In this document: piece after piece, positions 1-8,580 of the stretch
How positions within the stretch are numbered: position 1 is the first letter of the stretch
Layout of the letters: each line of letters begins with the position of its first letter
Origin: Hyphomicrobium sp.
GTDB taxonomy: Bacteria; Pseudomonadota; Alphaproteobacteria; Rhizobiales; Hyphomicrobiaceae
DNA: 64,000 bases
Assembly (NCBI GenBank): GCA_002928515.1
Contig: PERI01000006.1
Coordinates: 85,670 to 149,669, forward strand
Reading direction: 5' to 3'
Translations under genes and position numbers: made by a program
The notes under the pieces: generated by a model
Databases searched by the model: none
What the model was told of the DNA's origin: nothing
Seen by the model: only the letters and a program-made list of their open reading frames with translations

Positions 1-22
1 CATGACAGGTTAAAATTGCGAA

Positions 23-361
23 CTACGAACTGCGCGTGCGGTTCTGAGATTTGAAACGCCAATCGGCAATTTTGATGTAGATCCAAGCGCAGATCATCAA
101 AATAATCAGGGTGCCAAAGACGCCTATGGCAGCGGTCGTCACGACATTGGAATCCTTGTCGTTGCCGAAATAGTGGATATAGCGGCCGATGGTGTAATTG
201 GCGGCCAGTCCACCGAATACTAGGAATGGCGTGAAGAAGATGGCATGGCCGGGCGAACCGACCACCTCTTTAAGAAACCAGACGATGCTACCGACAAGCG
301 CGACAATCACCCACATCGTGAATGTGCTGACCTCGGTCATGGCCCAAAACGTGTCGAGCAT
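23..361 (-). CDS. Small multi-pass membrane protein, unknown function
   Basis: I do not recognise a family. The protein (about 112 residues) has three hydrophobic stretches that look like membrane helices: one near residues 15-30, one with the core FFTPFLVFGGLAA, and one with the core GVFGTLIILMICAWIYI. It ends in a basic tail. A GTG eight codons further upstream is possible, but the ATG at 361 is preceded by a GAGGA ribosome site at good spacing, so I chose it. It is divergent from ccrA and shares no obvious operon. Likely an inner-membrane protein. Confidence 0.6.
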   Translation of the reverse strand: MLDTFWAMTEVSTFTMWVIVALVGSIVWFLKEVVGSPGHAIFFTPFLVFGGLAANYTIGRYIHYFGNDKDSNVVTTAAIGVFGTLIILMICAWIYIKIADWRFKSQNRTRSS

Positions 362-619
362 GGCATCCTCGCAATGCGAAAGCACACCGGGTTTACTGAG
401 CTTGGCCGGGTATTCGCTTAGGCAATTCTCTTCACTTTTACAGATAGAGCGTTAAGGAGTGATTGAGCTGATTGCATAACGGACGGGGTACCCCTTCATT
501 GCGGAATAAAAACATGCTTGATACGGGGCTTGTCGGGGCATAAAGCGGCTTCCAGTAGTTAAAAATCGGGAATATAGGCATCCTCGTTAAGAGATTGCCT
601 GCGCGGGAGATACGAATAC

Positions 620-1933
620 ATGGCGAGCCAAAACGTGGCATCGAAGCGAGAGGCGGCGGCAGATCCGACTGCTGGAGCTGCGAAAAAAGATCTTTACGAA
701 ATCGGCGAAATCCCGCCGCTCGGCCATGTGCCAAAGAATATGTACGCCTGGGCGATCCGCAAGGAACGCGAAGGTGAGCCGGATCAGGCCATGCAGGTCG
801 AAGTTGTGCCGACGTGGCAGCTCGACAGCCATGACGTGCTGGTTTTGGTGATGGCGGCCGGCGTCAACTACAATGGCGTTTGGGCATCGCTCGGCAAGCC
901 GATCTCGATGTTCGACGTTCACAAGCAACCATATCACATCGCCGGGTCGGATGCTTCTGGCATCGTTTGGGCCGTCGGTTCGAAGGTCAAACGTTGGAAG
1001 GTCGGCGACGAAGTTGTTGTCCACTGCAACCAGGATGACGGCGACGATGAAGAGTGCAACGGCGGCGATCCTATGTTTTCGACGTCACAGCGCATCTGGG
1101 GTTATGAAACACCAGACGGTTCGTTCGCTCAGTTCTGCCGTGTGCAGGACCGGCAACTTTTAGAGCGCCCGAAGCACCTGACTTGGGAAGAGAGCGCTTG
1201 TTATACGCTGACACTTGCCACCGCTTATCGCATGTTGTTCGGGCATCGCCCGCACGTTCTGCGCCCGGGCCATAACGTACTCGTGTGGGGCGCGGCAGGC
1301 GGTCTCGGCGCTTTCGCTGTACAGCTCTGCGCGACGTCTGGTGCCAACGCGATCGGCGTCGTTTCGGAGGACGATAAATTCGACTTCGTGAGCCAGCTTG
1401 GCGCCAAAGGGGTCATCAACCGCAAGAATTTCAATTGCTGGGGTCAGTTGCCGAAGGTGAACTCGCCAGAGTATCACACGTGGCTTAAAGAGATGCGCAA
1501 GTTCGGCGCGGCGATTTGGGACATCACGGGCAAAGGCGTGAACGTCGATTGCGTCTTCGAGCACCCGGGCGAAACGACAATTCCGGTATCGGTTCAAGTC
1601 GTCAAGCGCGGCGGTATGGTCGTCATTTGTGCCGGCACCACGGGTTATAATTTGACCATGGACGCGCGCTATCTGTGGATGCACCAAAAGCGCGTGCAGG
1701 GTTCGCACTTCGCAAACCTCGCGCAGGCGAGCCAGGCCAATAAACTGGTCGTTGAACGTCGCATCGATCCATGCATGTCGGAAGTATTTGCGTGGGAGCA
1801 GATCCCGAAAGCTCATATGCGTATGATGCGCAACGAACATAAGCCAGGAAATATGGCAGTGCTCGTTTCTGCGCCGACAACTGGATTGCGTACGGTGGAG
1901 GACTGCATCGAAGCTGGTGCACGACGCGCGTAG
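620..1933 (+). CDS. ccrA: Crotonyl-CoA carboxylase/reductase
   Basis: This is an NADPH-dependent enzyme that reductively carboxylates crotonyl-CoA to ethylmalonyl-CoA, the committed step of the ethylmalonyl-CoA pathway for C2 assimilation. It is cytosolic. The 437 residues match the family length. The order is a GroES-like zinc-less MDR fold, then a Rossmann segment with the dinucleotide loop GAAGGLGAFAVQ near residue 225, and a C-terminal part with HFANLAQA and a terminal helical tail. The ATG at 620 follows a GGGAG site. The pathway partner methylsuccinyl-CoA dehydrogenase lies 1.4 kb downstream, which supports Ccr rather than a generic quinone reductase. A rho-independent terminator follows the gene. 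Confidence 0.95.
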   Translation: MASQNVASKREAAADPTAGAAKKDLYEIGEIPPLGHVPKNMYAWAIRKEREGEPDQAMQVEVVPTWQLDSHDVLVLVMAAGVNYNGVWASLGKPISMFDVHKQPYHIAGSDASGIVWAVGSKVKRWKVGDEVVVHCNQDDGDDEECNGGDPMFSTSQRIWGYETPDGSFAQFCRVQDRQLLERPKHLTWEESACYTLTLATAYRMLFGHRPHVLRPGHNVLVWGAAGGLGAFAVQLCATSGANAIGVVSEDDKFDFVSQLGAKGVINRKNFNCWGQLPKVNSPEYHTWLKEMRKFGAAIWDITGKGVNVDCVFEHPGETTIPVSVQVVKRGGMVVICAGTTGYNLTMDARYLWMHQKRVQGSHFANLAQASQANKLVVERRIDPCMSEVFAWEQIPKAHMRMMRNEHKPGNMAVLVSAPTTGLRTVEDCIEAGARRA

Positions 1934-1963
1934 GCTATCGTCGTTAGCTCAATCGCAAATGTA

Positions 1964-1990
1964 AAAGTGGGCGACAGTGTCGCTCACTTT
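1964..1990. terminator. Bidirectional rho-independent terminator
   Basis: A 12-base stem (AAAGTGGGCGAC against GTCGCTCACTTT, one wobble pair) has a 3-base loop and is followed by a T-rich tract; A residues precede it. It lies between the convergent ccrA and brkB-like genes and can serve both. Confidence 0.85.
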
Positions 1991-1993
1991 ATT

Positions 1994-2977
1994 TTATGAG
2001 GCTGTGATCGCGTGTTGGGCTTCTGGATCTGAGTCTCGGCGTAAGCGTTTCATTTCCATAATGCCGCGATTGAGTTCGGCACCCAGAATGATGGCGATGG
2101 CTGTGAATTGGAAAAAGATCATCGCAACCATCAACTGCGATAGGCCGGCGTAAAATAGCGAGTAGTTGGTTATCTCCAGATAATGCGACCACAGGCCAGC
2201 GAGTGCGAGCCATAACGTTATCGACAAGGCCACTCCCGGCCAGACGTCCGCGAACCGACGTTTGCCAGCCGCGAGCCAAAGGTGGAACGCAAATAACTGG
2301 ACGGCGATAACGATACCGGCAAGTCCGTAGCGAATGCCGGGTCCGAGCCAACTTGAATCGAAGAGTGTCTTGGCCCATCCGGGCTGAAAGCGTGCGGCGA
2401 CGCCAGGACCAAACACCACAGCCCACGTCAGAACCAGTATCGATGCCGCGCTTACAAAAACAAACAACATACTGATGCCCAGACACAGTGGGTAGGTCCG
2501 GGTCTCATGCATGCGGTATGCGCCGTTTAAGGCGGCGCGCATGGTTTCGATGGCGCTGGTTGCGAAGAAGAGCGCTAAAAATCCACTGACCGTCAAAAGG
2601 TCAATTCGTGATCGCCCCATAATGGCGTCTATTTCTGGCGTGAGGCCTTTGGCAACTGGCTCAGGGAGAATATCGAATACCTGGGCAATGGCTTGGTCGG
2701 CCAGTTCACGACCGCCAAAAATACCCGACATCGCGCCCAAGAAAATGCAGAATGGGAAGAGCGAGACGACGAACGAGAAAGCCACCGCGCCGGCCATCGC
2801 AAAGCCGGAGTGCTCGTAAACTCGATATAGGGCGTCGAATACTGCGCGCACGCGCTTCATGAGTTGTCCGTTTCTTTGCGGCGGCACGGGCTTTGTATCG
2901 GTGCCTGCCCAGCTCAGATATGCAAGGTCTGGATGCGCTGCGCTAGACGGGCTTTCTTCCATGGGCATTTCTGTCAC
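1994..2977 (-). CDS. YihY/BrkB family inner-membrane protein
   Basis: The family was once misnamed ribonuclease BN; its members are multi-pass membrane proteins of uncertain function. The sequence shows the typical core: an N-terminal segment around HSGFAMAGAVAFSFVVSLFP, then FLALFFATSAIETMRAALN, and five or six hydrophobic helices ending near ILGAELNRGIME. Length (about 327 residues) fits. The annotated start is a GTG; ATGs lie 9 and 15 bases inside, and no strong ribosome site decides between them. It is transcribed against ccrA and sits between two ethylmalonyl-CoA pathway genes without an obvious role in that pathway. Confidence 0.85.
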   Translation of the reverse strand: MTEMPMEESPSSAAHPDLAYLSWAGTDTKPVPPQRNGQLMKRVRAVFDALYRVYEHSGFAMAGAVAFSFVVSLFPFCIFLGAMSGIFGGRELADQAIAQVFDILPEPVAKGLTPEIDAIMGRSRIDLLTVSGFLALFFATSAIETMRAALNGAYRMHETRTYPLCLGISMLFVFVSAASILVLTWAVVFGPGVAARFQPGWAKTLFDSSWLGPGIRYGLAGIVIAVQLFAFHLWLAAGKRRFADVWPGVALSITLWLALAGLWSHYLEITNYSLFYAGLSQLMVAMIFFQFTAIAIILGAELNRGIMEMKRLRRDSDPEAQHAITAS

Positions 2978-3198
2978 AGGGTAAATGTTGCCTTAAAACG
3001 ATGTTTCATTCTGCCTAAACAGTGCAGGCTCAGCGTCCGCGGAGATAGCTGTATTCGTCGTAATTGCTAAGGCGAAAATGGGCTAAGGTTAGGATCCGTC
3101 CGTGGGGGCGATTTTTTGTGATCCGAAGCCTGCTTTTGAGCGCATAAGGTTGTCAGCAATTCAGGTCTGCGAGCGCGCAATCGTCGCGTGCGTGCTGG

Positions 3199-3233
3199 TT
3201 GCGAACCTCAATTAGATGTCTAAATTGACGCAA
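3199..3233. promoter_or_regulatory. Long imperfect dyad upstream of mcd, candidate operator
   Basis: Inner arms TCAATTAGA and TCTAAATTGA (9 of 10 matching) are separated by TG and bracketed by TTGCG on the left and CGCAA on the right. The centre lies about 75 bases before the mcd start. The dyad is far from any T-tract and so is unlike a terminator. A dimeric transcription factor site is the natural reading, but no regulator can be named. Confidence 0.45.
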
Positions 3234-3291
3234 TCTCATTCAATCAGGCGCGCACCACCCCCGAGCGCCCTCTAACCTGCTGGAGAAATTT

Positions 3292-4971
3292 ATGTCCGTG
3301 GCGCCGATGAAGGCCGAAACCAAGATCCTGGCGGATAACCCGGCTCGCCTTATCGAGCGTTGTGGTGAAGCCGTGTCTTCGGCCGATCGGGTCCTGCAGG
3401 CGGCCAAAGCAGGTGTGCGCATCAAAATTCAAGAAGCTGGCGGCATGGACAATGCTCAGCACGCCGCACACGGGCTCGCATGGCTTGCCACGACGGTTGA
3501 AGGTCTGCGGCAGATGCACGATTGGGCTGCGCGCATGAACGGCGAAGGTCGTTTTGGTGAACTTGAGCAACTCCTGACCGCAGCAGCCTTTGCAGAGTAC
3601 TGCGCGCAAATTGGCGGCGGTATTCCGATGAGCCAAGTCGAGATTATCCGTGCCGATGCGCTTGGGGTCTCGAAAACCGAACTGCGCAGATTTGAAGATT
3701 CCGTTGCCGATCTCATGGCGGAAGGTGGTTCGGAGGCTGTTAAGGCGCGGCTTGCCGACCTGATCTCTGCGCAGCCTGATGCAATGACGTTTGGCGATAC
3801 AGGCCTTGATGAAACGCACGCACAAATTCAAGATTTGATGCGTCGGTTCTGCCTCGATGAAGTTTATCCGCATGCCCATGAATGGCATTTGCAAAATGCC
3901 TATATTCCACTGGAAGTTATTCAAAAGCTTTCTGAGCTGGGTGTGTTCGGCTTGTCGTTGCCGGAAGAGTACGGTGGCATGGGTCTTGGTAAAGAAGCAA
4001 TGTGTGTTGCTTCTGAAGAATTATCGCGCGGTTACATTGGTGTCGGTTCACTCGGTACACGCGCCGAAATTGCCGGTGAACTTATTCTTCACAACGGCAC
4101 GACGGAGCAAAAAGACAAATATCTTCCCAAGATCGCCGCGGGCGAAATTTTGCCAACGGCGGTTTTCACGGAACCTAACACCGGCTCCGATCTGGCTTCG
4201 CTGAAGACGCGCGCTGTGAAGCACGGCAACGTTTACAAAATCACAGGCCAGAAGACATGGATCACGCATCCGGTCCGCGCTGATGTCATGACCGTGCTTG
4301 CGCGTACGAATCCCAACGAAGCAGGTTACAAGGGCCTATCGATGTTCCTGGCTGAAAAGCCGCGCGGATCAGACGAGACGCCGTTTCCCGCGCCTGGCAT
4401 GAGCGGTGGCGAGATCGAAGTGCTCGGTTATCGCGGCATGAAGGAATATGATATTTCGTTCGACGATTTCGAAGTGCCCGCCGACAATCTGTTGGGCGGC
4501 ACAGAAGGTCAGGGCTTCAAGGCGCTCATGAATACGTTCGAGGGCGCGCGCATTCAGACGGCAGCTCGTGCCGTAGGCGTCGCCCAATGTGCTATGGATT
4601 TAGGTCTCAAGTACGCTCTCGACCGTGTTCAGTTTGGCAAACCCATTTATGAGTTCCCGCGGGTCCGCAATAAGGTCGTCATGATGGCGGTCGAAACGAT
4701 GATCGCACGCCAGCTGACGTACTTCTCTGCACGTCAGAAAGATGCAGGACGTCGCTGCGATCTTGAGGCGGGTATGGCTAAACTGCTGGGTGCACGCGTT
4801 GCTTGGGCGAACGCCGACAACGCACTGCAAATTCACGGCGGCAATGGCTTCGCACTCGAATATCCGATTAGTCGCGTCTTGTGCGACGCCCGCATTCTCA
4901 ATATTTTCGAAGGCGCGGCTGAAATCCAGGCGCAGGTTATCGCGCGTCGTCTGTTGGAAGGCGCCAACTAG
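3292..4971 (+). CDS. mcd: Methylsuccinyl-CoA dehydrogenase (acyl-CoA dehydrogenase family)
   Basis: An FAD enzyme that oxidises methylsuccinyl-CoA to mesaconyl-CoA in the ethylmalonyl-CoA pathway. At 559 residues it is about 150 longer than ordinary acyl-CoA dehydrogenases. The extra N-terminal helical domain (roughly residues 1-150) is the hallmark of the Mcd type. The dehydrogenase part has VFTEPNTGSDLASLKTRA, the FAD-contact segment VQFGKPIYEFPRVRNK, and a C-terminal QIHGGNGFALEYPISR region with FEGAAEIQAQV. The start ATG follows a GGAG site. Proximity to ccrA supports the specific call. A generic long-chain acyl-CoA dehydrogenase is the alternative but less likely given the length and neighbour. 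Confidence 0.88.
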   Translation: MSVAPMKAETKILADNPARLIERCGEAVSSADRVLQAAKAGVRIKIQEAGGMDNAQHAAHGLAWLATTVEGLRQMHDWAARMNGEGRFGELEQLLTAAAFAEYCAQIGGGIPMSQVEIIRADALGVSKTELRRFEDSVADLMAEGGSEAVKARLADLISAQPDAMTFGDTGLDETHAQIQDLMRRFCLDEVYPHAHEWHLQNAYIPLEVIQKLSELGVFGLSLPEEYGGMGLGKEAMCVASEELSRGYIGVGSLGTRAEIAGELILHNGTTEQKDKYLPKIAAGEILPTAVFTEPNTGSDLASLKTRAVKHGNVYKITGQKTWITHPVRADVMTVLARTNPNEAGYKGLSMFLAEKPRGSDETPFPAPGMSGGEIEVLGYRGMKEYDISFDDFEVPADNLLGGTEGQGFKALMNTFEGARIQTAARAVGVAQCAMDLGLKYALDRVQFGKPIYEFPRVRNKVVMMAVETMIARQLTYFSARQKDAGRRCDLEAGMAKLLGARVAWANADNALQIHGGNGFALEYPISRVLCDARILNIFEGAAEIQAQVIARRLLEGAN

Positions 4972-5016
4972 AATAGCAGTTCAAAGTGAACCTTTAGGAA
5001 GAAGGTTGTCGGTGTG

Positions 5017-5403
5017 ATGCTGCGAAATTCATCGACACTCTTTTCCCTGATTTCTTTAGCAATCGCGTTGCCTGCCTGCAGTGCTGAAACGCCCAAGCTC
5101 GACGGGGCATGGCGGGCGACGGAAGTTCAAGGATCGCCGGTCAGCGGTCCCACTTTTGATATCAGCGAACAAAAAGTATCTGGGAATGCTGGCTGCAATC
5201 GCTTCAATGGACCCATCGTCGTCGATGGTTCGAACGTGAAGTTCGGACCATTGGCAACGACGCGTATGTTCTGCGAAGGGAAAATGGAGCTAGAGGCTGC
5301 TTATCTGGCTGCACTTCAGTCGTCATCGCGCTATGAATTTTCTGCAAACACTCTGTCTTTGTTTGCCAGTGACGATACTGTTTCGGTAAAGTTTACGAAA
5401 TAG
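5017..5403 (+). CDS. META-domain (HslJ-like) lipoprotein
   Basis: A short secreted protein with an N-terminal hydrophobic signal ending in LPAC, a plausible lipobox cysteine, so probably lipid-anchored. The rest (about 100 residues) is one META domain: LDGAWRATEVQG, then VSGNAGCNRFNGPI, FGPLATTRMFC and a C-terminal LSLFASDDTVSVKF strand pair. The two cysteines in NAGCNRF and TRMFC are characteristic of HslJ/META proteins, which are linked to stress or antibiotic tolerance in enteric bacteria; the role here is unknown. ATG at 5017 is preferred over the overlapping GTG at 5014; an AGGAAGAAGG purine tract lies upstream. Confidence 0.8.
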   Translation: MLRNSSTLFSLISLAIALPACSAETPKLDGAWRATEVQGSPVSGPTFDISEQKVSGNAGCNRFNGPIVVDGSNVKFGPLATTRMFCEGKMELEAAYLAALQSSSRYEFSANTLSLFASDDTVSVKFTK

Positions 5404-5469
5404 CTCGTAGCGATTGCCAGCGTTGATTAAAATGTTCATAGATCAGCGCATGTGGCGATCGGTTTTTGC

Positions 5470-6294
5470 ATGACACGCTCTGTTCTTATCACCGGATGCT
5501 CTTCGGGCATCGGTCTTGATGCTGCCCGCACGATGAAAGCGCGCGGCTGGCGTGTCATTGCGACTGCTCGCACTCCTGAAGATTTGCAGCGTCTTCGCAG
5601 TGAAGAACGGGTTGAAGCGCTGCATCTTGAGCTTTCCGATCCGCAATCGATTGCGACCTGTGCTGTGGCTGCTTTGGAACTCACAGGCGGCAAGCTTGAT
5701 GCGATCTTCAATAATGCCGGTTACGGACAGCCAGGGGCTGTCGAAGATGTGACGCCTCAATTGTTGCGCGATCAGTTCGAAGTCAACGTGATCGGTACGC
5801 ATGATTTAACGCGACGTATAATACCTGCGATGCGTAGGAACGGATCGGGCCGGATCGTTCAGTGTTCGTCGATTCTTGGCTTCACTGCGGTTGCCTATCG
5901 CGGCCCGTATTGCGCTTCGAAGCACGCGCTAGAAGCGTTGACCACGTCGATGCGGTTGGAATTGATCGGAACCGGCATTCATGTTTCGTTGATCGAGCCT
6001 GGTCCCATCCGATCGCGTTTCGTTGAGAATGCCATGCAAAGGTTTATCAGTAACATTGATATCGAGGGATCACCGCATCGTGAGGCCTACCACTTACGGC
6101 TTGAAACTATGAGAGCTGGTGCGCAATCTATATTCAAAATGGAACCTGCGGCAGTCACGAAGTCGCTCATTCACGCGCTGGAAAGCAATCGGCCCTGGCG
6201 GCGGTATTACGTGACGGTCCCGACCTATTTGGCTGCGATTTTCAAGCGCTTGTTACCGCCTTTTGCGACGGAATATTTCGCCAGAAAGTTTTGA
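5470..6294 (+). CDS. Short-chain dehydrogenase/reductase family oxidoreductase
   Basis: A classical SDR of 274 residues. Visible motifs are the NAD(P) loop TGCSSGIG at the extreme N-terminus, NNAGYGQPG, and the catalytic set Ser in CSSILG, Tyr and Lys in YRGPYCASKHA. A C-terminal segment rich in bulky residues (RRYYVTVPTYLAAIFKRLLP) resembles SDRs acting on lipophilic substrates, sometimes membrane-associated. The start at 5470 places TGCSSGIG at residue 7, which is normal; the longer GTG form has six extra residues. Twelve bases separate it from the next gene, so the two are probably cotranscribed. The substrate cannot be read from the sequence. Confidence 0.85.
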   Translation: MTRSVLITGCSSGIGLDAARTMKARGWRVIATARTPEDLQRLRSEERVEALHLELSDPQSIATCAVAALELTGGKLDAIFNNAGYGQPGAVEDVTPQLLRDQFEVNVIGTHDLTRRIIPAMRRNGSGRIVQCSSILGFTAVAYRGPYCASKHALEALTTSMRLELIGTGIHVSLIEPGPIRSRFVENAMQRFISNIDIEGSPHREAYHLRLETMRAGAQSIFKMEPAAVTKSLIHALESNRPWRRYYVTVPTYLAAIFKRLLPPFATEYFARKF

Positions 6295-6306
6295 AGTCAG
6301 GGCGCA

Positions 6307-7530
6307 ATGGGCAAATCAGAATTAGCAAACGCGTCTGTTCTGCGGCCCGAAGTTAGAGCCGCCGAACCGCGCGAATTGTGCACCGATTGTGGAATTTCGC
6401 GCTCTGAAGATACCAAGCGCTGTGGGCGTGCGTGTCAATTTATCAAACCTGATTATGCATTATTGGAGCAGCGCGTTCACGGTCGTGCGCGTGATCCATC
6501 GCGAACGGATGAGCTGCATTTCGGTCCGCTGCAACGCATGGTTCGCGCGCGCCTTGCGCAGCCTAAGCCGGGCGCGCAGTGGACGGGAATCACCACGCGC
6601 ATTGGCGAGAGATTGTTGGAAACGGGCGCCGTCGATGCCGTTTTGACCATGGCGCCGGACCCCAATGATTCTTGGCGGCCTGTTCCTGTGCTTGTCACAG
6701 CCCCAAGTGGCATGGCGGCGTGTCGCGGTATGCGCATGGGTTATGCGCCGTTGTTGGCATTGCTTGAGACAGCGCGCGAACAAGGATTTCGCAGGCTGGC
6801 TGTCATTGGCATTCCTTGCCAAGTGTACGCTCTGCGATCGCTGGAAGACGAGCTTGGTTTGGAGCGCTTGTACGTTGTTGGCACACCGTGTTCCGACAAC
6901 ACCACGACAGAGAATTTTCACAAGTTTCTTGAGCTCTTATCTGCCGATCCTTCGACCATCACATATCTTGAATTTCGTGCCGACTATCACGTCGAGCTGC
7001 GATTTACGGATGGTCGCAAAAAAGAAATTCCGTTTTTGATGCTACCGCTATCAAAGTTGCCCGGCGATTTCTTTCCGATGACGTGTCGAACCTGCGTCGA
7101 TTATACGAACGTTCTTGCCGATATTACGGTCGGGTACATGGGTGGCGAGGGTCAACAGTGGTTGATCGTACGCAATGGTCGCGGTGAAGAATTGCTGGCG
7201 CTGCTGGGCGATGAAGTCATCATCGAAGCGCCTGGAAGTTCCGGTAAGCGGCGTGGGCCGGTTTCAGGCTTTATGAAGAATGTCGAACTGGCAGCGGGGG
7301 GCTTGCCATTGCGTTCCATGCCGAACTGGTTGCGGCCTTTGATGGGATGGTTGATGCCCAAGATCGGTCCGCGGGGATTGGAATTTGCCCGCGCACGCGT
7401 TGAGATGAAGGCCGTCGAAACGGTTTTACATCTGCGGCGCGCGCATCCGCGTCGCATGAAATATATGATACCGGATCATGTGTGGCGATTGGTTGAGCCT
7501 TATGGCATTCGCAAGGGTGACGGCGAGTGA
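6307..7530 (+). CDS. FrhB/BciB-like iron-sulfur flavoprotein reductase
   Basis: This belongs to the coenzyme F420 hydrogenase/dehydrogenase beta-subunit family, which also contains the plant hydroxymethyl-chlorophyll reductase and the bacterial divinyl chlorophyllide reductase BciB. Cysteine motifs are CTDCG followed by CGRACQF near the N-terminus, GIPCQV and GTPCSDNTTTE in the middle, and TCRTCVDYTN later; they would bind [4Fe-4S] clusters next to an FAD. The length of 407 residues fits BciB/HCAR. No photosynthesis gene is in the window, so a role in bacteriochlorophyll synthesis is only a possibility; a ferredoxin-dependent reductase of unknown substrate is the safer call. It is probably cotranscribed with the upstream SDR gene. 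Confidence 0.75.
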   Translation: MGKSELANASVLRPEVRAAEPRELCTDCGISRSEDTKRCGRACQFIKPDYALLEQRVHGRARDPSRTDELHFGPLQRMVRARLAQPKPGAQWTGITTRIGERLLETGAVDAVLTMAPDPNDSWRPVPVLVTAPSGMAACRGMRMGYAPLLALLETAREQGFRRLAVIGIPCQVYALRSLEDELGLERLYVVGTPCSDNTTTENFHKFLELLSADPSTITYLEFRADYHVELRFTDGRKKEIPFLMLPLSKLPGDFFPMTCRTCVDYTNVLADITVGYMGGEGQQWLIVRNGRGEELLALLGDEVIIEAPGSSGKRRGPVSGFMKNVELAAGGLPLRSMPNWLRPLMGWLMPKIGPRGLEFARARVEMKAVETVLHLRRAHPRRMKYMIPDHVWRLVEPYGIRKGDGE

Positions 7531-7540
7531 ACGCTTTGCT

Positions 7541-8044
7541 TCAGCGGTCGAAAGCAATTTTCCAAGCCTGAATTTTTTCAGCCAGTGGCAGTACGTACGC
7601 CGGGCTGGTTGATGGCAAAGTGATGGTCGTCACGCGATCTTGAGGGACATCCGCGCGTGTTGCTATGTGGCGACGATAAAGAGCCTGCGCACCTTTGCCA
7701 TTGAATGCGATCATTCGCAATTTGGGATAGCTGAGAAAGAGGGAGGCGAAATCATTGGCTCTGGCATTTCGGATTGCCGTATCGAGGCTTCCTGTTCGTT
7801 CGGCTGCTTGAAGCACGTCCCAAATGGCATAGCGACGCTGCAAGATTTGCGCACATCGTTGCCTGTAGTCGGCAGATAGCTGCGTGTTGATGACTTCAGC
7901 CATAATTGGCCAGAAATGATTGCGTGGATGGCCGTAGTATTCTTTGCGACGCAGCGACTCGTCACCTGGAAGTGTGCCGAGGATCAGGCACTCCGACTGA
8001 TCATCGATGATCGGAGGCAGACCAACTTTCACGATGGTCGTCAT
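7541..8044 (-). CDS. Hypoxanthine-DNA glycosylase (deoxyinosine, UDG family 6)
   Basis: A base-excision repair enzyme that removes hypoxanthine formed by adenine deamination. The 167 residues show LILGTLPGDESLRRKEYYGH near the N-terminus, then HPRNHFWPI, and a C-terminal LPSTSPAY loop; these are typical of the small uracil-DNA-glycosylase superfamily group called HDG. The gene overlaps the end of rlmH by four bases (ATGA), so it is translationally coupled to the upstream rsfS-rlmH run. A mismatch-specific Mug-type glycosylase is the alternative. Confidence 0.8.
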   Translation of the reverse strand: MTTIVKVGLPPIIDDQSECLILGTLPGDESLRRKEYYGHPRNHFWPIMAEVINTQLSADYRQRCAQILQRRYAIWDVLQAAERTGSLDTAIRNARANDFASLFLSYPKLRMIAFNGKGAQALYRRHIATRADVPQDRVTTITLPSTSPAYVLPLAEKIQAWKIAFDR

Positions 8045-8523
8045 GAGCGATGATAGGGATGACCGGCGATAATCGTCGCGGCGCGATACAGTTGTTCACT
8101 GAGCACGACACGGGCGAGGCCATGTGGAAGCGTTAATGCGCCTAGCGACAATTTCAAGTTTGCATGGGCAAGGACATCTGCGCCGTGGCCGTCGGGTCCG
8201 CCAATCAAAAGCGCGCAGCTTTTGGCACCACCGTCGCGGACTTTTGCCAGCAATTTTGCAAACGCTTCGCTGGTGAGGGAGCGGCCTTGAACATCCAGGG
8301 CAATTATGAAATCTGCGCTGCTTGCGATTTTCATAAGGCGGGTAGATTCGTCGACTTTACGAGAGTCCGCACTCGCTGCACGGCCTTCGGGCATTTCGAT
8401 GATTTCAAGCGGACCCAACGCCAGGGATTTGCCAGTCGCATCGAACCGCTTGGCATAGCGCGCAACGATGCTGCGTTCTTCGTCGTCTTTCAATTTGCCG
8501 ACGGCAGCAATTAACATGCGCAT
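8041..8523 (-). CDS. rlmH: 23S rRNA (pseudouridine1915-N3)-methyltransferase RlmH
   Basis: A SPOUT-class methyltransferase that modifies pseudouridine 1915 in helix 69 of 23S rRNA. The 160 residues have the family signatures: MLIAAVGKLK at the start, LLIGGPDGHG for AdoMet binding in the trefoil knot, LGALTLPHGLARVVLSEQLY, and the C-terminal HPYHR. The start can be 8523 or the ATG two codons in. It follows rsfS in the usual alphaproteobacterial order nadD-rsfS-rlmH. Confidence 0.95.
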   Translation of the reverse strand: MRMLIAAVGKLKDDEERSIVARYAKRFDATGKSLALGPLEIIEMPEGRAASADSRKVDESTRLMKIASSADFIIALDVQGRSLTSEAFAKLLAKVRDGGAKSCALLIGGPDGHGADVLAHANLKLSLGALTLPHGLARVVLSEQLYRAATIIAGHPYHRS

Positions 8524-8580
8524 GTTGTACCGCTCGATGATTCATCGAAGGTTTGACGATAGTTCAGATTGTGTCGCGCG

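Noticed and set aside
485-494. GGGGTACCCC palindrome upstream of ccrA
   Set aside because: A 10-base palindrome alone is too short to call an operator; no second copy or promoter overlap was seen.
1160-1840. 226-codon minus-strand open frame opposite ccrA
   Set aside because: ccrA is certain on the plus strand; the antisense frame has no recognisable features.
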